A stretch of 47,291 bases of DNA. It comes from Guptibacillus hwajinpoensis. GTDB lineage: Bacteria > Bacillota > Bacilli > Bacillales > Bacillaceae_O. Positions 33,851-42,154 of the stretch are shown piece by piece. The stretch's first letter is position 1; each line of letters starts with the position of its first letter. The position numbers and the translations under genes are program-made. The stretch is taken from contig JAENYN010000037.1 of the NCBI GenBank assembly GCA_016841765.1, forward strand, positions 1 to 47,291. Direction: 5' to 3'. Under the pieces are notes generated by a model. The model was given only the letters and a program-made list of their open reading frames with translations. It was not told where the DNA came from and did not search any database.

Positions 33851-33890
33851 TGGAAAATAGAAACTGAAAAGGGAGAAAAAAAGTGAAAAA

Positions 33891-33934
33891 GGTGCCTGAC
33901 CCCCGGCGCTTTAAAGCGCCGGGGGTCAGGCACC
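33891..33934. repeat. REP-like palindrome, copy 6 (perfect 44-nt)
   Basis: The whole 44-nt element, including the centre TTTAAA, is a perfect palindrome of the GGCGC sub-type. It lies 18 nt after the stop of the first LCP gene. Confidence 0.95.
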
Positions 33935-33952
33935 CACTACACAAAACCACCC

Positions 33953-34897
33953 TCAATCCACCAACCCAACATTCCGCCCAATCTCCAAATGCTCCTTCAA
34001 CCGAGCCGACACCTGCAGCCGCTCTTCTTCAGATACCAGTTCGTAATATACTCCGTTAATTTTCGTTCCCTCTCCCCTGACTTCAAACTGCTTGACATTA
34101 TTCCGCGCACTCGCATAATTCTTCCGTATTTCATCCATTTCTTTAAGGCTCATATCCGTTTTGACATTGTCACCGAGTACATTGAGAACATCATTAAAGT
34201 TGGTTACAGTAGAAGCGCTTGCTCCTTTATCAATGATTGCCTGGAGTACCTGGCGCTGGCGCTCATTCCTTCCCACATCACCGCGGGGATCCTTTTTACG
34301 CATGCGGACATAGCCGAGGGCTTCCTCACCGGTTCGAAGTTCAATTTCTCCCTCCGGATAGCCGGCCCAGGCAGTTTTATTATTCACAGTCACTCCGTCA
34401 AGGGCATCCACAAGATCACTGAATGCTTCCATGTTCACTTTCACATAGTGGTCAATCGGTATATCAAGAAAATGTTCGACGGTAGTCACAGACATCTGGA
34501 CACCTCCATAAGCATACGCATGATTGATCTTATCCTCGATGCCCTTTCCGGCAATTTCCGTCCTGGTGTCACGCTGAATATTGAACATATACATGGAATC
34601 TTTTTTCGGATTCAGCGTCATGACGACCATCGTATCTGAACGCCCAACATCCCCTTTGCGCTCATCCACGCCGAGCAGGAGGATGGAGATCGGTTCCTGT
34701 TTATCGACATCAACCGGTTCGTCACGCTTGCTTGAATGCTCCCTGTTAAGCTCTTCATTCATTCCTGTTACGGTGTCCTGAATATTTAGATACACATAAA
34801 AAGCGGCACCAGCTCCCAGGATGAACAACAAGCCGATCACTTTGAACAGAATTCTGAATTTCTTTTTCAGCCTTCTTCTTTTTCTTCTTCTCCCCAT
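33953..34897 (-). CDS. LytR-CpsA-Psr (LCP) family protein, paralogue 1
   Basis: A 314-residue membrane-anchored phosphotransferase. After an Arg/Lys-rich cytoplasmic start, one helix (about 17-35) anchors the extracellular LCP domain. Typical motifs are ISILLLGVDERKGDVGRSDTMVVMTLNP, NIQRDTRTEI and YVRMRKKDPRGDVGRNERQRQV, containing the Asp and Arg residues that bind the polyprenyl pyrophosphate headgroup. LCP proteins attach teichoic acids or capsule to peptidoglycan. A close paralogue is encoded at 43719-44639. AGGTGG precedes the ATG. Confidence 0.92.
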   Translation of the reverse strand: MGRRRKRRRLKKKFRILFKVIGLLFILGAGAAFYVYLNIQDTVTGMNEELNREHSSKRDEPVDVDKQEPISILLLGVDERKGDVGRSDTMVVMTLNPKKDSMYMFNIQRDTRTEIAGKGIEDKINHAYAYGGVQMSVTTVEHFLDIPIDHYVKVNMEAFSDLVDALDGVTVNNKTAWAGYPEGEIELRTGEEALGYVRMRKKDPRGDVGRNERQRQVLQAIIDKGASASTVTNFNDVLNVLGDNVKTDMSLKEMDEIRKNYASARNNVKQFEVRGEGTKINGVYYELVSEEERLQVSARLKEHLEIGRNVGLVD

Positions 34898-35023
34898 ATT
34901 TCCACCTATCTCCCTTTAAGAATCGTAGAACAAACGGGGCAAGCCCCTTCTCTCTTTATGATGCCAACAACAAAGTTAGTTCGTTCTTCTATGGATCTAT
35001 CTGTAGGGAGTGAGGCAAAAAAA

Positions 35024-35065
35024 GTGCCTGACCCCCGCCGCTTTAGCGCGTCGGGGGTCAGGCAC
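35024..35065. repeat. REP-like palindrome, copy 7 (slightly diverged)
   Basis: Arms beginning GTGCCTGACCCCC pair except for a mismatch near the loop (GCCGC against GCGTC), around TTTAGC. It starts 5 nt after the stop of the CocE-type hydrolase gene. Confidence 0.9.
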
Positions 35066-35070
35066 CCACT

Positions 35071-36870
35071 TCACGGCACAACCGGAAGCGTCACAAACGA
35101 AGCGTGCTCATCATCATGCAGCAAACTCACCATACCGCCAATCTCATCCACCTGCATCGGCGCCGGCGCCACCGAATGAGGAAAATCGCTCGGCCCGATC
35201 GCCACACGCAGCCTGTGACCGGCTTTGATCACAGCGTTTGTCGGGAAAATTTCAACATTCAGCTTCATCGGCTCACCAGCTTCAACCGGCAGCACCGAAT
35301 CCTTCGTGAACGGATGCCACGGCTGCACATTCTCTCCATCGAGGAAACGGCTCTTCGATTCATCAACTTCCCGGAATGAAGCGGCGAGCCAGCCTGCTGT
35401 CAATTCAGTCGAGGTTCCATCCGGGGCAACGTCGGTTATCCTTACAGATAAAACCGCATCCTTTGCTGTTGTTGATACATTAATCTCTGCCCCGATTGGA
35501 CCGGAGATTTTCAAGTCTTCCTCCATCGGCTCTGTCGTATAAGTGACCTCTGTCAATTCTGTCAGCCGGTTATCCTTCGTACACGGCACCGCATCAACCA
35601 ATCCGGCCAGCCACTGGTTCGTGCTGCTCGAGCAAATGCCGTTGACAGGCTCCTGCAGCATGATATCCGCCGTTTCCGCATGATTCGGAGCCTCCGCAGA
35701 CAGCTTGTTTCCAGAACGCAAATAGAATTTTTCCGCCCCGGCTTCCGGATGCGGCCAATCCGCCTGTGTTTCAAAACGTTCCTCACCGAGCACAAACTGG
35801 GTGACATCCGGAATTTGCTGCGGTTTTGTGTTCATCCCTTTTAAGTAATGATCGAACCACCGCAAAGCAATCTGGTCAAGTGCCGGAATCCCGTCAGCAG
35901 GCAACCCCTCACCGACATTTCCGTGCGTCCAGTTCCCTATCAGAATTTTTGCCGGCACGTTCTTCTTCAATTTTTCATACAGAAGCGGCTCCCCGCGCTG
36001 GAAAATATCATGCAATCCGCCGACGATGAAGGTCGGAACATTCACTTGATCCACTACTTCAAGCGGTGAACGCTGCCGGTGGAACGGGCCGTCATACGCC
36101 ACCTCGCCTCCTGTCAGTACTGAAGTCAGCGTATTCGTCTGAAAGTTCAATGCCGAAGCGGAGTGGCCAATTACCGTCGTGGTCGCTCTTACTGGATCCT
36201 CCGCAGTGTAAGTCGGCGGCAGGATGCTCGTTGAACTGACAAGACCGAGCCACATCGGGATAAAGCCTGTGTTCACCAGGCCGCCGGACATGACGATATC
36301 CCGGTATGTATCACCCATCGGCACAATCGGGAAAATCGCCTTAAGACCCGGGGGCTGCTGGGCAGCAGTCAGGATTTGGTTGATCGCCATATAAGACATG
36401 CCCCATAAGCCGACATTGCCGTCACTCCACGGCTGGTTGGCAGCCCACTCGACAATCTCATAACCGTCCCGCTGTTCTGTCTCGCCAAATGAGTCCCACG
36501 CCCCCTGCGAGCCGCCCGTACCGCGCACGTCGACAACAACATGAACATACCCACGCTCAACAAAATAATCATTTCCCGCTGCCAGCGGAGCATTCTTATT
36601 ATAAGGCGTCTGTGTCACAATAACCGGAAATTTTTCAGTGGAACTTGCCGCCGGCCGGTAGACATCAGCATTCAAAATGACTCCGTCCCGCATTGTAATG
36701 GCAATATCCGTTTCATGAACCACTTCATATTCAGAGGCACGGTCATACGATGTCCACTGCTGACTCCCCGTTTCCTTCCCGGTCTGAGCAAAGACTCCCG
36801 CTGACGGAAAAGCAAACAACACCATCATCAACATACCTGCAATGAGCAATCTGAAAAAAGCTGGCTTCAC
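35071..36870 (-). CDS. Secreted CocE/NonD-family (X-Pro dipeptidyl-peptidase S15 type) hydrolase
   Basis: A 599-residue exported serine hydrolase. The start is a GTG at 36870 with GGGAGGAG 8 nt upstream, giving KPAFFRLLIAGMLMMVLFAFPSAGVFAQ as signal peptide; the longer frame to 36918 lacks a site. The alpha/beta-hydrolase domain has RDGVILNADVYRP and the nucleophile in GLWGMSYMA (about S159), with GNWTHGNVGEG as the His region. The C-terminal jelly-roll domain typical of the family ends LRVAIGPSDFPHSVAPAP. Substrates in this family include X-Pro peptides, cocaine-like esters and antibiotic esters, so it is unknown here. The Ser motif ends in Ala rather than Gly. Confidence 0.87.
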   Translation of the reverse strand: MKPAFFRLLIAGMLMMVLFAFPSAGVFAQTGKETGSQQWTSYDRASEYEVVHETDIAITMRDGVILNADVYRPAASSTEKFPVIVTQTPYNKNAPLAAGNDYFVERGYVHVVVDVRGTGGSQGAWDSFGETEQRDGYEIVEWAANQPWSDGNVGLWGMSYMAINQILTAAQQPPGLKAIFPIVPMGDTYRDIVMSGGLVNTGFIPMWLGLVSSTSILPPTYTAEDPVRATTTVIGHSASALNFQTNTLTSVLTGGEVAYDGPFHRQRSPLEVVDQVNVPTFIVGGLHDIFQRGEPLLYEKLKKNVPAKILIGNWTHGNVGEGLPADGIPALDQIALRWFDHYLKGMNTKPQQIPDVTQFVLGEERFETQADWPHPEAGAEKFYLRSGNKLSAEAPNHAETADIMLQEPVNGICSSSTNQWLAGLVDAVPCTKDNRLTELTEVTYTTEPMEEDLKISGPIGAEINVSTTAKDAVLSVRITDVAPDGTSTELTAGWLAASFREVDESKSRFLDGENVQPWHPFTKDSVLPVEAGEPMKLNVEIFPTNAVIKAGHRLRVAIGPSDFPHSVAPAPMQVDEIGGMVSLLHDDEHASFVTLPVVP

Positions 36871-37057
36871 CTGGAAAACTCCTCCCTTACCATTTGTTTC
36901 ATCGCTTGGCCTTACCATCTTTCTTTAATGATACCAACTTTCACCGGTGCCAAATTGTCTAAATGAGGTAATACATTCGGGGTATTTTTAGCGGGATGCT
37001 TTGTGAAACAAGGTTATTCAGGGAGTGACAGGCACCTGTCGTTCCCTTCCATTACAA

Positions 37058-37180
37058 AGCAAAAGCGCAAGGCGCCCGCTTAGCGGCCTACGCATAAGCG
37101 GGGGTACCCGCAGGAAGGTGATTTTTCCTTCGGGAGGGGATCACCGCTTATGTCGATAGTCGCTGGCGCCTGGAGCTGGA
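37058..37180. repeat. Structured intergenic repeat with nested inverted arms
   Basis: Three nested pairs of arms are visible: CAAGGCGCC with GGCGCCTGG (37068-37076, 37165-37173), CATAAGCGG with CCGCTTATG (37093-37101, 37144-37152) and GGTGAT with ATCACC (37117-37122, 37140-37145). The whole could fold into one long hairpin. It begins AAAGCAAAAGCGCAAGG, like repeats dispersed in many Bacillaceae genomes. A decayed second copy lies at 12573-12625. Confidence 0.75.
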
Positions 37181-37243
37181 TGACTCCATTCTCGCTGTTT
37201 ATCCACAACGCAAAAATTTTATAATTTTAATTTCCTTAACAAC

Positions 37244-37281
37244 AAAAAAAGTGCCTGATCCCCTGGAATGGGATCAGGCAC
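37244..37281 (-). terminator. Terminator of inhA with a REP-like stem
   Basis: A perfect 12-bp stem (GTGCCTGATCCC at 37251-37262, GGGATCAGGCAC at 37270-37281) is followed on the minus strand by seven T residues. The stem resembles the REP arm GTGCCTGACCCC. Confidence 0.92.
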
Positions 37282-37302
37282 TCTATAAAAACGATATCCT
37301 TT

Positions 37303-39705
37303 TTATTTATATATTAATACTTTACCAACCGTTCCATCCGCACTTTGGCCTGTCACACGGAACTTCAAACCGTATTCCGGCACGTTGCGTCCGGCATCGA
37401 CTAGGCCTATGTTGCTGTAGTCGGCACTATCGTCGAATAGCGGTGTGCGTTTCGTATGGTTATCTGTCATTGTAAACCCGTACAAATCAGTATAATCAAG
37501 GAACATTTTTTCAGTCTTGGCCAGGCTGAATGCTGCATCATGCACCTGATAACGGGTGGAACCAACGGCTCCATCACTCCAATAGTTCGTATGCTGATCG
37601 GCATCTACTACGCCAAGGAAACCGTCGCCAGGATGCATGCCTGTCCAGTTGTTGTCATACCCTTCATCGACATACCATACAACAAGGCCGGAATCATATG
37701 TCATCAGGCTGTCACCGCGGCGGATATGGGAAAGCCCTTCATCCACGCCGTTATGGGAACGCCATTCCAGCAAGTAGTAGTGTGGGGATGTGGATGAACC
37801 GGAATGCTTGTCAAAGCCGTCAAAAGCAAATGCACTCTCTTCTTCCGCTCCATCAAACAGCACTTCACTGCTATCAGCCTTTACGCTGATATTATCGACG
37901 AACATACCTTCCAGAGCGGTGCCCCAGTCTGTCATATAGCGGAACTGCAGCATAATCTCTTTACCGGCATACTGATCCAGGTTGATTGACTCATTTATCC
38001 AGCCGTCGCTTGTACCTGTGTATCCCGGCATATTTTGTTGAATGGCAGGATATCCACCTTCTACAATTTCAGACGTTGTATTTGGCGTAGACAGGGATGT
38101 CCATGTTTCGCCGCCGTCTTCAGACACCTGTACCATGCCGAAATCCCAGTGCCCTTCAATGTTATACCACACATCAAAATCCAATGTCGCACTGCCGGCA
38201 TTTGTCAGATCGACAGTTGTCGCCATTTTGTGGTCCGCTTCATCGCCAGTGCCGCCGTAATATTCAAAATCACCAGCAGCCGGCGTGTTGATGACTTTCA
38301 CCTTGTCAGGCAGGTTAACACGGACAGCATCATGATTTTTACCTTTCGTAACCGCCTCATCAAGGAGGACTTCAACACCTTTTCTATTTACATCATCCGC
38401 ATGGATAGTTTGGCCGGTCAGCCAGTTGCTGTTACCCATGGTTCCCTGCAAGAACTCTTTCGACCAGGCACTGAATCCGGTCGGTTCGGTGCCTGGGATG
38501 TCCCCGGCCCAGCTTCCGCTCGCCATGATCGACCAGTAGGATACAGCTTCGCCCGCACCGGAATAGATTGTGTCATACTCATCCGGCAGGCCTAAATCAT
38601 GGCCGTATTCATGTGCGAATACACCTGCAGCCCCGTCGGCCGGTTCGATTGTATAGTCGTAAGCTGCCATTGCTCCGCCCCAGTAAGGGACTTCAGCTTG
38701 TGTCCCAGGAAGAGCCGTCACTCCTTCAAGGCTCCAGCGGTGGGACCAGATGGCATCTCCGCCAAGCTGTCCACCGCCTGCTTCTTCACCGACTGAAGAA
38801 TGGACAATCATCAAATGGTCGATCAAGCCATCCGGCTCACGTAGGTTTCCATCGCCATCAAGATCGTACCGGTCCTCCTGGTCATACTGGCTCAAATCCA
38901 GATTTGAATCTGCCGCTGCGGCTATCAATGCCTCTTTGACAAGGCCGCGGGCGTCTTTATCATTGTCTGCACTATTATTTCCGCCATATGCAGCTGCTGG
39001 CTTTGACGCCTTATACCATCCGGCTACTTCCCCTTCTATGGAGTAACTGCCGCCGGATTGCTCTTCATAAAATTGCTTGACGGACACCAGTTTTTCTCCA
39101 CTAGGGCCTTCATAGCCATCATCGCTGAACAACATATCTGTGTAATGTTCTTTCGTGTATTCGTCATAGTACATATCCGTGTTTTCGGCCTTAATGGAAG
39201 ACGCCGGGAAATCAGGATATTCGATCAGCAGCGCCAGGACCTTGTCGACCCGCTGTCCGCCATTCCATTCTTCCTCTTCGACACCCTTAACTTCCTTGGT
39301 GTGGCCAAGCTTATTGCCTTTACCGTTCACCAATCCATTTTCAGATGCCTGTTCCTTCATTTCGTTTAAAACTTTTTCCCTTTTGCCATCCAGTTCGCCT
39401 TTACCCTGTGCAAGGCCTTCAGCCTTTTTCTTTAAAAATTCATTCAGCGCTTTCTCGGCTTCAGCAGGAGTCGCATCGCTTGCGATTTTGCCTCCTTTTT
39501 TCAGCATTTCGATAAGCCGTTCATCATTTGCGAGCGCCAGATCGACAGGCACACCCCCATATGTATGGGACTCTTGGGCATGTAAGTCTGGAGACTGTAC
39601 ATCCTTATTTGCTGCGCTCGTATTAACTGCAGGCAAGCTTGTCCCCAACATGCCTACACTTAATGCCAGCGCCGCAGCAGTTGACATAAATTTAGGTAAT
39701 TTCAC
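37303..39705 (-). CDS. inhA: Immune inhibitor A, M6-family secreted zinc metalloprotease
   Basis: An 800-residue exported protease. The signal peptide is MKLPKFMSTAAALALSVGMLG and a propeptide-like region runs to about residue 140. The zinc site is HEYGHDLGLPDEY, with H365, E366 and H369. The downstream VSYWSIMASGSWAGD Met-turn region follows. A VEG/MAM-like domain, including YPAIQQNMPGYTGTSDGWINE, and a C-terminal beta domain complete the InhA layout. InhA proteases degrade host or competitor proteins, including antimicrobial peptides. The start is a GTG with GAGGGGG upstream. Two AATT-centred palindromes lie just upstream. Its terminator carries a REP-like stem. Confidence 0.95.
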   Translation of the reverse strand: MKLPKFMSTAAALALSVGMLGTSLPAVNTSAANKDVQSPDLHAQESHTYGGVPVDLALANDERLIEMLKKGGKIASDATPAEAEKALNEFLKKKAEGLAQGKGELDGKREKVLNEMKEQASENGLVNGKGNKLGHTKEVKGVEEEEWNGGQRVDKVLALLIEYPDFPASSIKAENTDMYYDEYTKEHYTDMLFSDDGYEGPSGEKLVSVKQFYEEQSGGSYSIEGEVAGWYKASKPAAAYGGNNSADNDKDARGLVKEALIAAAADSNLDLSQYDQEDRYDLDGDGNLREPDGLIDHLMIVHSSVGEEAGGGQLGGDAIWSHRWSLEGVTALPGTQAEVPYWGGAMAAYDYTIEPADGAAGVFAHEYGHDLGLPDEYDTIYSGAGEAVSYWSIMASGSWAGDIPGTEPTGFSAWSKEFLQGTMGNSNWLTGQTIHADDVNRKGVEVLLDEAVTKGKNHDAVRVNLPDKVKVINTPAAGDFEYYGGTGDEADHKMATTVDLTNAGSATLDFDVWYNIEGHWDFGMVQVSEDGGETWTSLSTPNTTSEIVEGGYPAIQQNMPGYTGTSDGWINESINLDQYAGKEIMLQFRYMTDWGTALEGMFVDNISVKADSSEVLFDGAEEESAFAFDGFDKHSGSSTSPHYYLLEWRSHNGVDEGLSHIRRGDSLMTYDSGLVVWYVDEGYDNNWTGMHPGDGFLGVVDADQHTNYWSDGAVGSTRYQVHDAAFSLAKTEKMFLDYTDLYGFTMTDNHTKRTPLFDDSADYSNIGLVDAGRNVPEYGLKFRVTGQSADGTVGKVLIYK

Positions 39706-39737
39706 AACTCTTCCCCCTCAATAAATTTGAAAATTAT

Positions 39738-39776
39738 AGTAATTACTCTAGCAAATAGAATTTATTGGTAATTACC
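39738..39776. promoter_or_regulatory. Paired palindromes, possible operator of inhA
   Basis: AGTAATTACT (39738-39747) and GGTAATTACC (39767-39776) share the core GTAATTAC. Their centres are 29 bp apart, close to three helical turns. They lie 33-71 bp upstream of the inhA start codon, a position suited to a repressor. Confidence 0.45.
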
Positions 39777-40080
39777 GATAATTCTAATTTATCAGAAATA
39801 TGAAACAATTGTAATAATACAAAAGTACTATTACTTTGGTATTCTATTAGGAATTTAAAACTATTTCGTTTCTCTAATCACTGTTCAGCCTATATTGTTT
39901 ATAAAGCAAGGTCTTGTCGGTCCGTTATCACCTTGATTAGAAAAACCTTTGCATGATATATTTCTATCTTTTACTTTATATATAAATGCACCCGTCTCTT
40001 TCCATTAAAATCCGGGTTGGAGTTCATCACAATATATACAACAAGATTGGGGAAGACGGCGTACCTCAACATTACATAAT

Positions 40081-40120
40081 AAAAAATGCCTGACCCTCTG
40101 GAAATAGGATCAGGCACTTT
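40081..40120 (-). terminator. Terminator of the permease gene with a REP-like stem
   Basis: TGCCTGACCC (40087-40096) pairs with GGATCAGGCA (40107-40116), with one mismatch, and is followed on the minus strand by six T residues. The stem again resembles the REP arm. Confidence 0.85.
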
Positions 40121-40179
40121 ATAAAACTACTTTATCAACCGGTAAAAGAATACAGGTGAGTGACAGTAATACTGCCTTT

Positions 40180-41589
40180 TCACCACATCTGCAAATAAAC
40201 CTCCACCACAAAATAAAACAATACCCCAAATTTCCAATTAAACTTAATACTGTTCTCAAACGTACTCAACCGGTTAATTCCGCTGAACAAAATCACCGGA
40301 ATAATCAGCGGCGACAGCATAATACTCAATGCACTACCCAGGGTCATCGCAAGCACAATCACCTCGGGCGGATACGGAAGGTGGATGCTTTTCACAACAC
40401 CCGCTATCAATACCGCTACAGTAAGCGGTCCAATTCCGACAAAGCCGAGCGCCAGCACAATCAGCGGAAGGACCCACAGGAAATTCAATCCCAGCACGTG
40501 CTCTGTAAAATCATATAAGCTTTGCATCAAATCCACCGACAAACCGGTCTCGTTCATTGCCACAATCAACAGCCCGGCCGAAAACAGCAGCCCCGTTTCC
40601 TGTGACTTCGTCGCAACGCCTTTTGTAAAATAAAGCTTCCCTTCCTGAAGGAAAACCGGCACTTTCCGTTTCACAATAAAATACGAAACCGCCCACACCG
40701 CAACAACGAGCGGAATGACCGTCAACAGGCCTACAGGAACAAGCGCGTTGACAAGCAAAGTCAATGCGAGGAGCGACACGAACAGCACCGCAAACTCCAC
40801 CGGATTGCGGTAGCGGCTGCCCCCGCCGTTCGCTTTTCCTTCCGCCTCCTGGATTGCCCGGCCTATTTCTTTAGAAAATGATACACCCTGCTTCTTTTCA
40901 TACAGATGCAAAAGGAGTACGGAAAGCAAAATGCCAACCATTGCAAAAACAAAGCCCTGAAGCAACGTCAGCGTCAACGAAGCATTCAGCGTTTCAACTG
41001 CATAGGCGAAACTCGGAATGCTGATCACCCAGATCGGTGTAAGCGCAAACCCGCGGAGTGCCGCAGTCGACTTAAACACCTTCCAGGCGTATGTATCCTG
41101 CTTTGCGAAGAAAGACTGGACAATCTGGTACACGACCGGTATTGAACCAAATAACAGGAAAAAAGAAATGATTTGCGTGATGAACATTTGGACAAAATAA
41201 AATGCTTTTCCATTCGTTAACCGCTTTTTAAGCAGCAGAATCGTATCTTCCACATAATTTTCCTGCTTCAGCACCCAGCCAACAATCGGGATAATCATGA
41301 CCATCGGAATCAGCGACCGCATTCCCCTGGCCCCTTCCCAGATCAATTGAGCAAGGCCAATCTGCGGATCCGTAAAGCTTATCCCTACAGCGAGAATGAT
41401 TAAAAAAGCAGGCAAAATAACCGCTCTTGCACTGAGAAGTATCAGCGCAAAAGCCAGTCCGGCAATTCCCGAAATCGACAAAATCCCCAGAAATAATGGA
41501 TTCTCCCAAATCAGCGAAACAAAATGGGCTATGACATATACAGTGATAGCGGCGGTAAAACCCCACCACGGAATTGTTCTGTTTGACAT
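40180..41589 (-). CDS. Ion-transporter-superfamily permease, substrate unknown
   Basis: A 469-residue protein with about 12 hydrophobic helices in two halves. The second half contains LGFVGIGPLTVAVLIAGVVKSIHLPYPPEVIVLAMTLGSALSIMLSPLIIPVILFSG, reminiscent of the repeated hairpin regions of NhaC/CitMHS/DASS-like carriers. I cannot assign a substrate. GGAGATG precedes the ATG. The gene stands alone, divergent from the c-di-GMP riboswitch. Confidence 0.7.
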   Translation of the reverse strand: MSNRTIPWWGFTAAITVYVIAHFVSLIWENPLFLGILSISGIAGLAFALILLSARAVILPAFLIILAVGISFTDPQIGLAQLIWEGARGMRSLIPMVMIIPIVGWVLKQENYVEDTILLLKKRLTNGKAFYFVQMFITQIISFFLLFGSIPVVYQIVQSFFAKQDTYAWKVFKSTAALRGFALTPIWVISIPSFAYAVETLNASLTLTLLQGFVFAMVGILLSVLLLHLYEKKQGVSFSKEIGRAIQEAEGKANGGGSRYRNPVEFAVLFVSLLALTLLVNALVPVGLLTVIPLVVAVWAVSYFIVKRKVPVFLQEGKLYFTKGVATKSQETGLLFSAGLLIVAMNETGLSVDLMQSLYDFTEHVLGLNFLWVLPLIVLALGFVGIGPLTVAVLIAGVVKSIHLPYPPEVIVLAMTLGSALSIMLSPLIIPVILFSGINRLSTFENSIKFNWKFGVLFYFVVEVYLQMW

Positions 41590-41744
41590 GCAGACATCTC
41601 CATTAACGTGCTACAGTCTATCTTATCATTTTTTACCCTGCCTTTCTTTTATGATGATTAGAAAGCATGTCGATTCACGGGTGTAAAAAGGAAAAATATA
41701 GGAGTATTTGTCCAACGGTTTTTGTTTCATCTCCGGGAATCTGG

Positions 41745-41753
41745 TGGTATAAT
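41745..41753 (+). promoter_or_regulatory. Extended -10 promoter of the riboswitch transcript
   Basis: TGGTATAAT combines the TGn extension with a perfect -10 hexamer. Transcription would start near 41760, about 20 nt before the riboswitch core. Confidence 0.65.
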
Positions 41754-41774
41754 TTACCTAAATCAGAATATTCA

Positions 41775-41865
41775 AACAGATAAAGGCAAACTGTCCGAAA
41801 GGGCGGGACGCAAAGCTGCAGATCTAAGGGTTTTTACACTATGATGGCTGGGCTGCCTGTAATAC
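41775..41865 (+). promoter_or_regulatory. c-di-GMP-I (GEMM) riboswitch
   Basis: The aptamer core is nearly canonical. P1 pairs AGGCA (41784-41788) with TGCCT (41854-41858). A GAAA tetraloop caps P2 in CTGTCCGAAAGGGCGGG. The highly conserved GGACGCAAAGC follows and leads into the P3 arm, ending GGCTGGGCTGCC. GEMM-I RNAs bind cyclic di-GMP and control motility, adhesion or envelope genes. No gene is annotated downstream by length, but two microprotein ORFs follow, the first starting 19 nt after this region. No terminator lies between aptamer and first ORF, so control is probably by ribosome access or through the terminator at the end of that ORF. Confidence 0.95.
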
Positions 41866-41883
41866 GTATGGGAGTTGGTCTAG

Positions 41884-41988
41884 TTGAATATTTTTAGAGG
41901 ATTGGTCTGCCATTTTAAGAAGAACCACAAAATCGACTATTACACACATAGCTGTATCAGATGCGGGATGAGGAGAAGATCTGCATAA
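41884..41988 (+). CDS. 34-residue Cys-containing microprotein 1 under the GEMM riboswitch
   Basis: A short ORF starting with TTG, with GGGAG 9 nt upstream. It encodes a protein beginning MNIFRGLVCHFKKNHKIDYY, then T21, C24-I-R-C27-G and a basic tail. C9, H15, C24 and C27 could bind a metal ion. It aligns without gaps to microprotein 2 (20 identical of the first 28 residues), which is good evidence that both are translated. The last codons lie inside an intrinsic terminator. I do not recognise the family. It is too short for routine gene calling, so it is likely unannotated. Confidence 0.7.
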   Translation: MNIFRGLVCHFKKNHKIDYYTHSCIRCGMRRRSA

Positions 41989-42004
41989 ATGCGGCTCTTT
42001 TTTT
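41977..42004 (+). terminator. Terminator overlapping the end of microprotein 1
   Basis: AGATCTGC pairs with GCGGCTCT (one mismatch, one G-T) around ATAAAT, followed by seven T residues. The stem includes the last codons and the stop. Translation to the end of the ORF could disrupt it, so ribosomes may affect read-through to microprotein 2. Confidence 0.65.
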
Positions 42005-42154
42005 ACCCGCACCCCCCTGTCACTCCATAAAAGGTTACCGCCAAATTCAAAAGCTGTTAGTCGAATGTATTGATAAACCTGTTACACAGTTAAAAAGCGT
42101 GAAACTCACCATACAACATAGAGAACTATTCATTAAAAACAGGGAGTTGGTCAT

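Larger units (their letters stand above)
36871..37302. other. Intergenic region with structured repeat and inhA terminator
   Basis: This 432-bp stretch contains the inhA terminator, a long structured repeat and a short palindrome GACAGGCACCTGTC at 37027-37040. I see no gene. Confidence 0.55.
39706..40179. other. AT-rich inhA upstream region
   Basis: This 474-bp region contains two short palindromes near inhA and the terminator of the next gene. The middle part (39800-40080) is AT-rich with no recognised feature. Confidence 0.5.

Noticed and set aside
41590-41744. Possible additional riboswitch or small RNA upstream of the GEMM aptamer
   Set aside because: Only AT-rich divergent promoter sequence is seen between the permease start and the riboswitch promoter.
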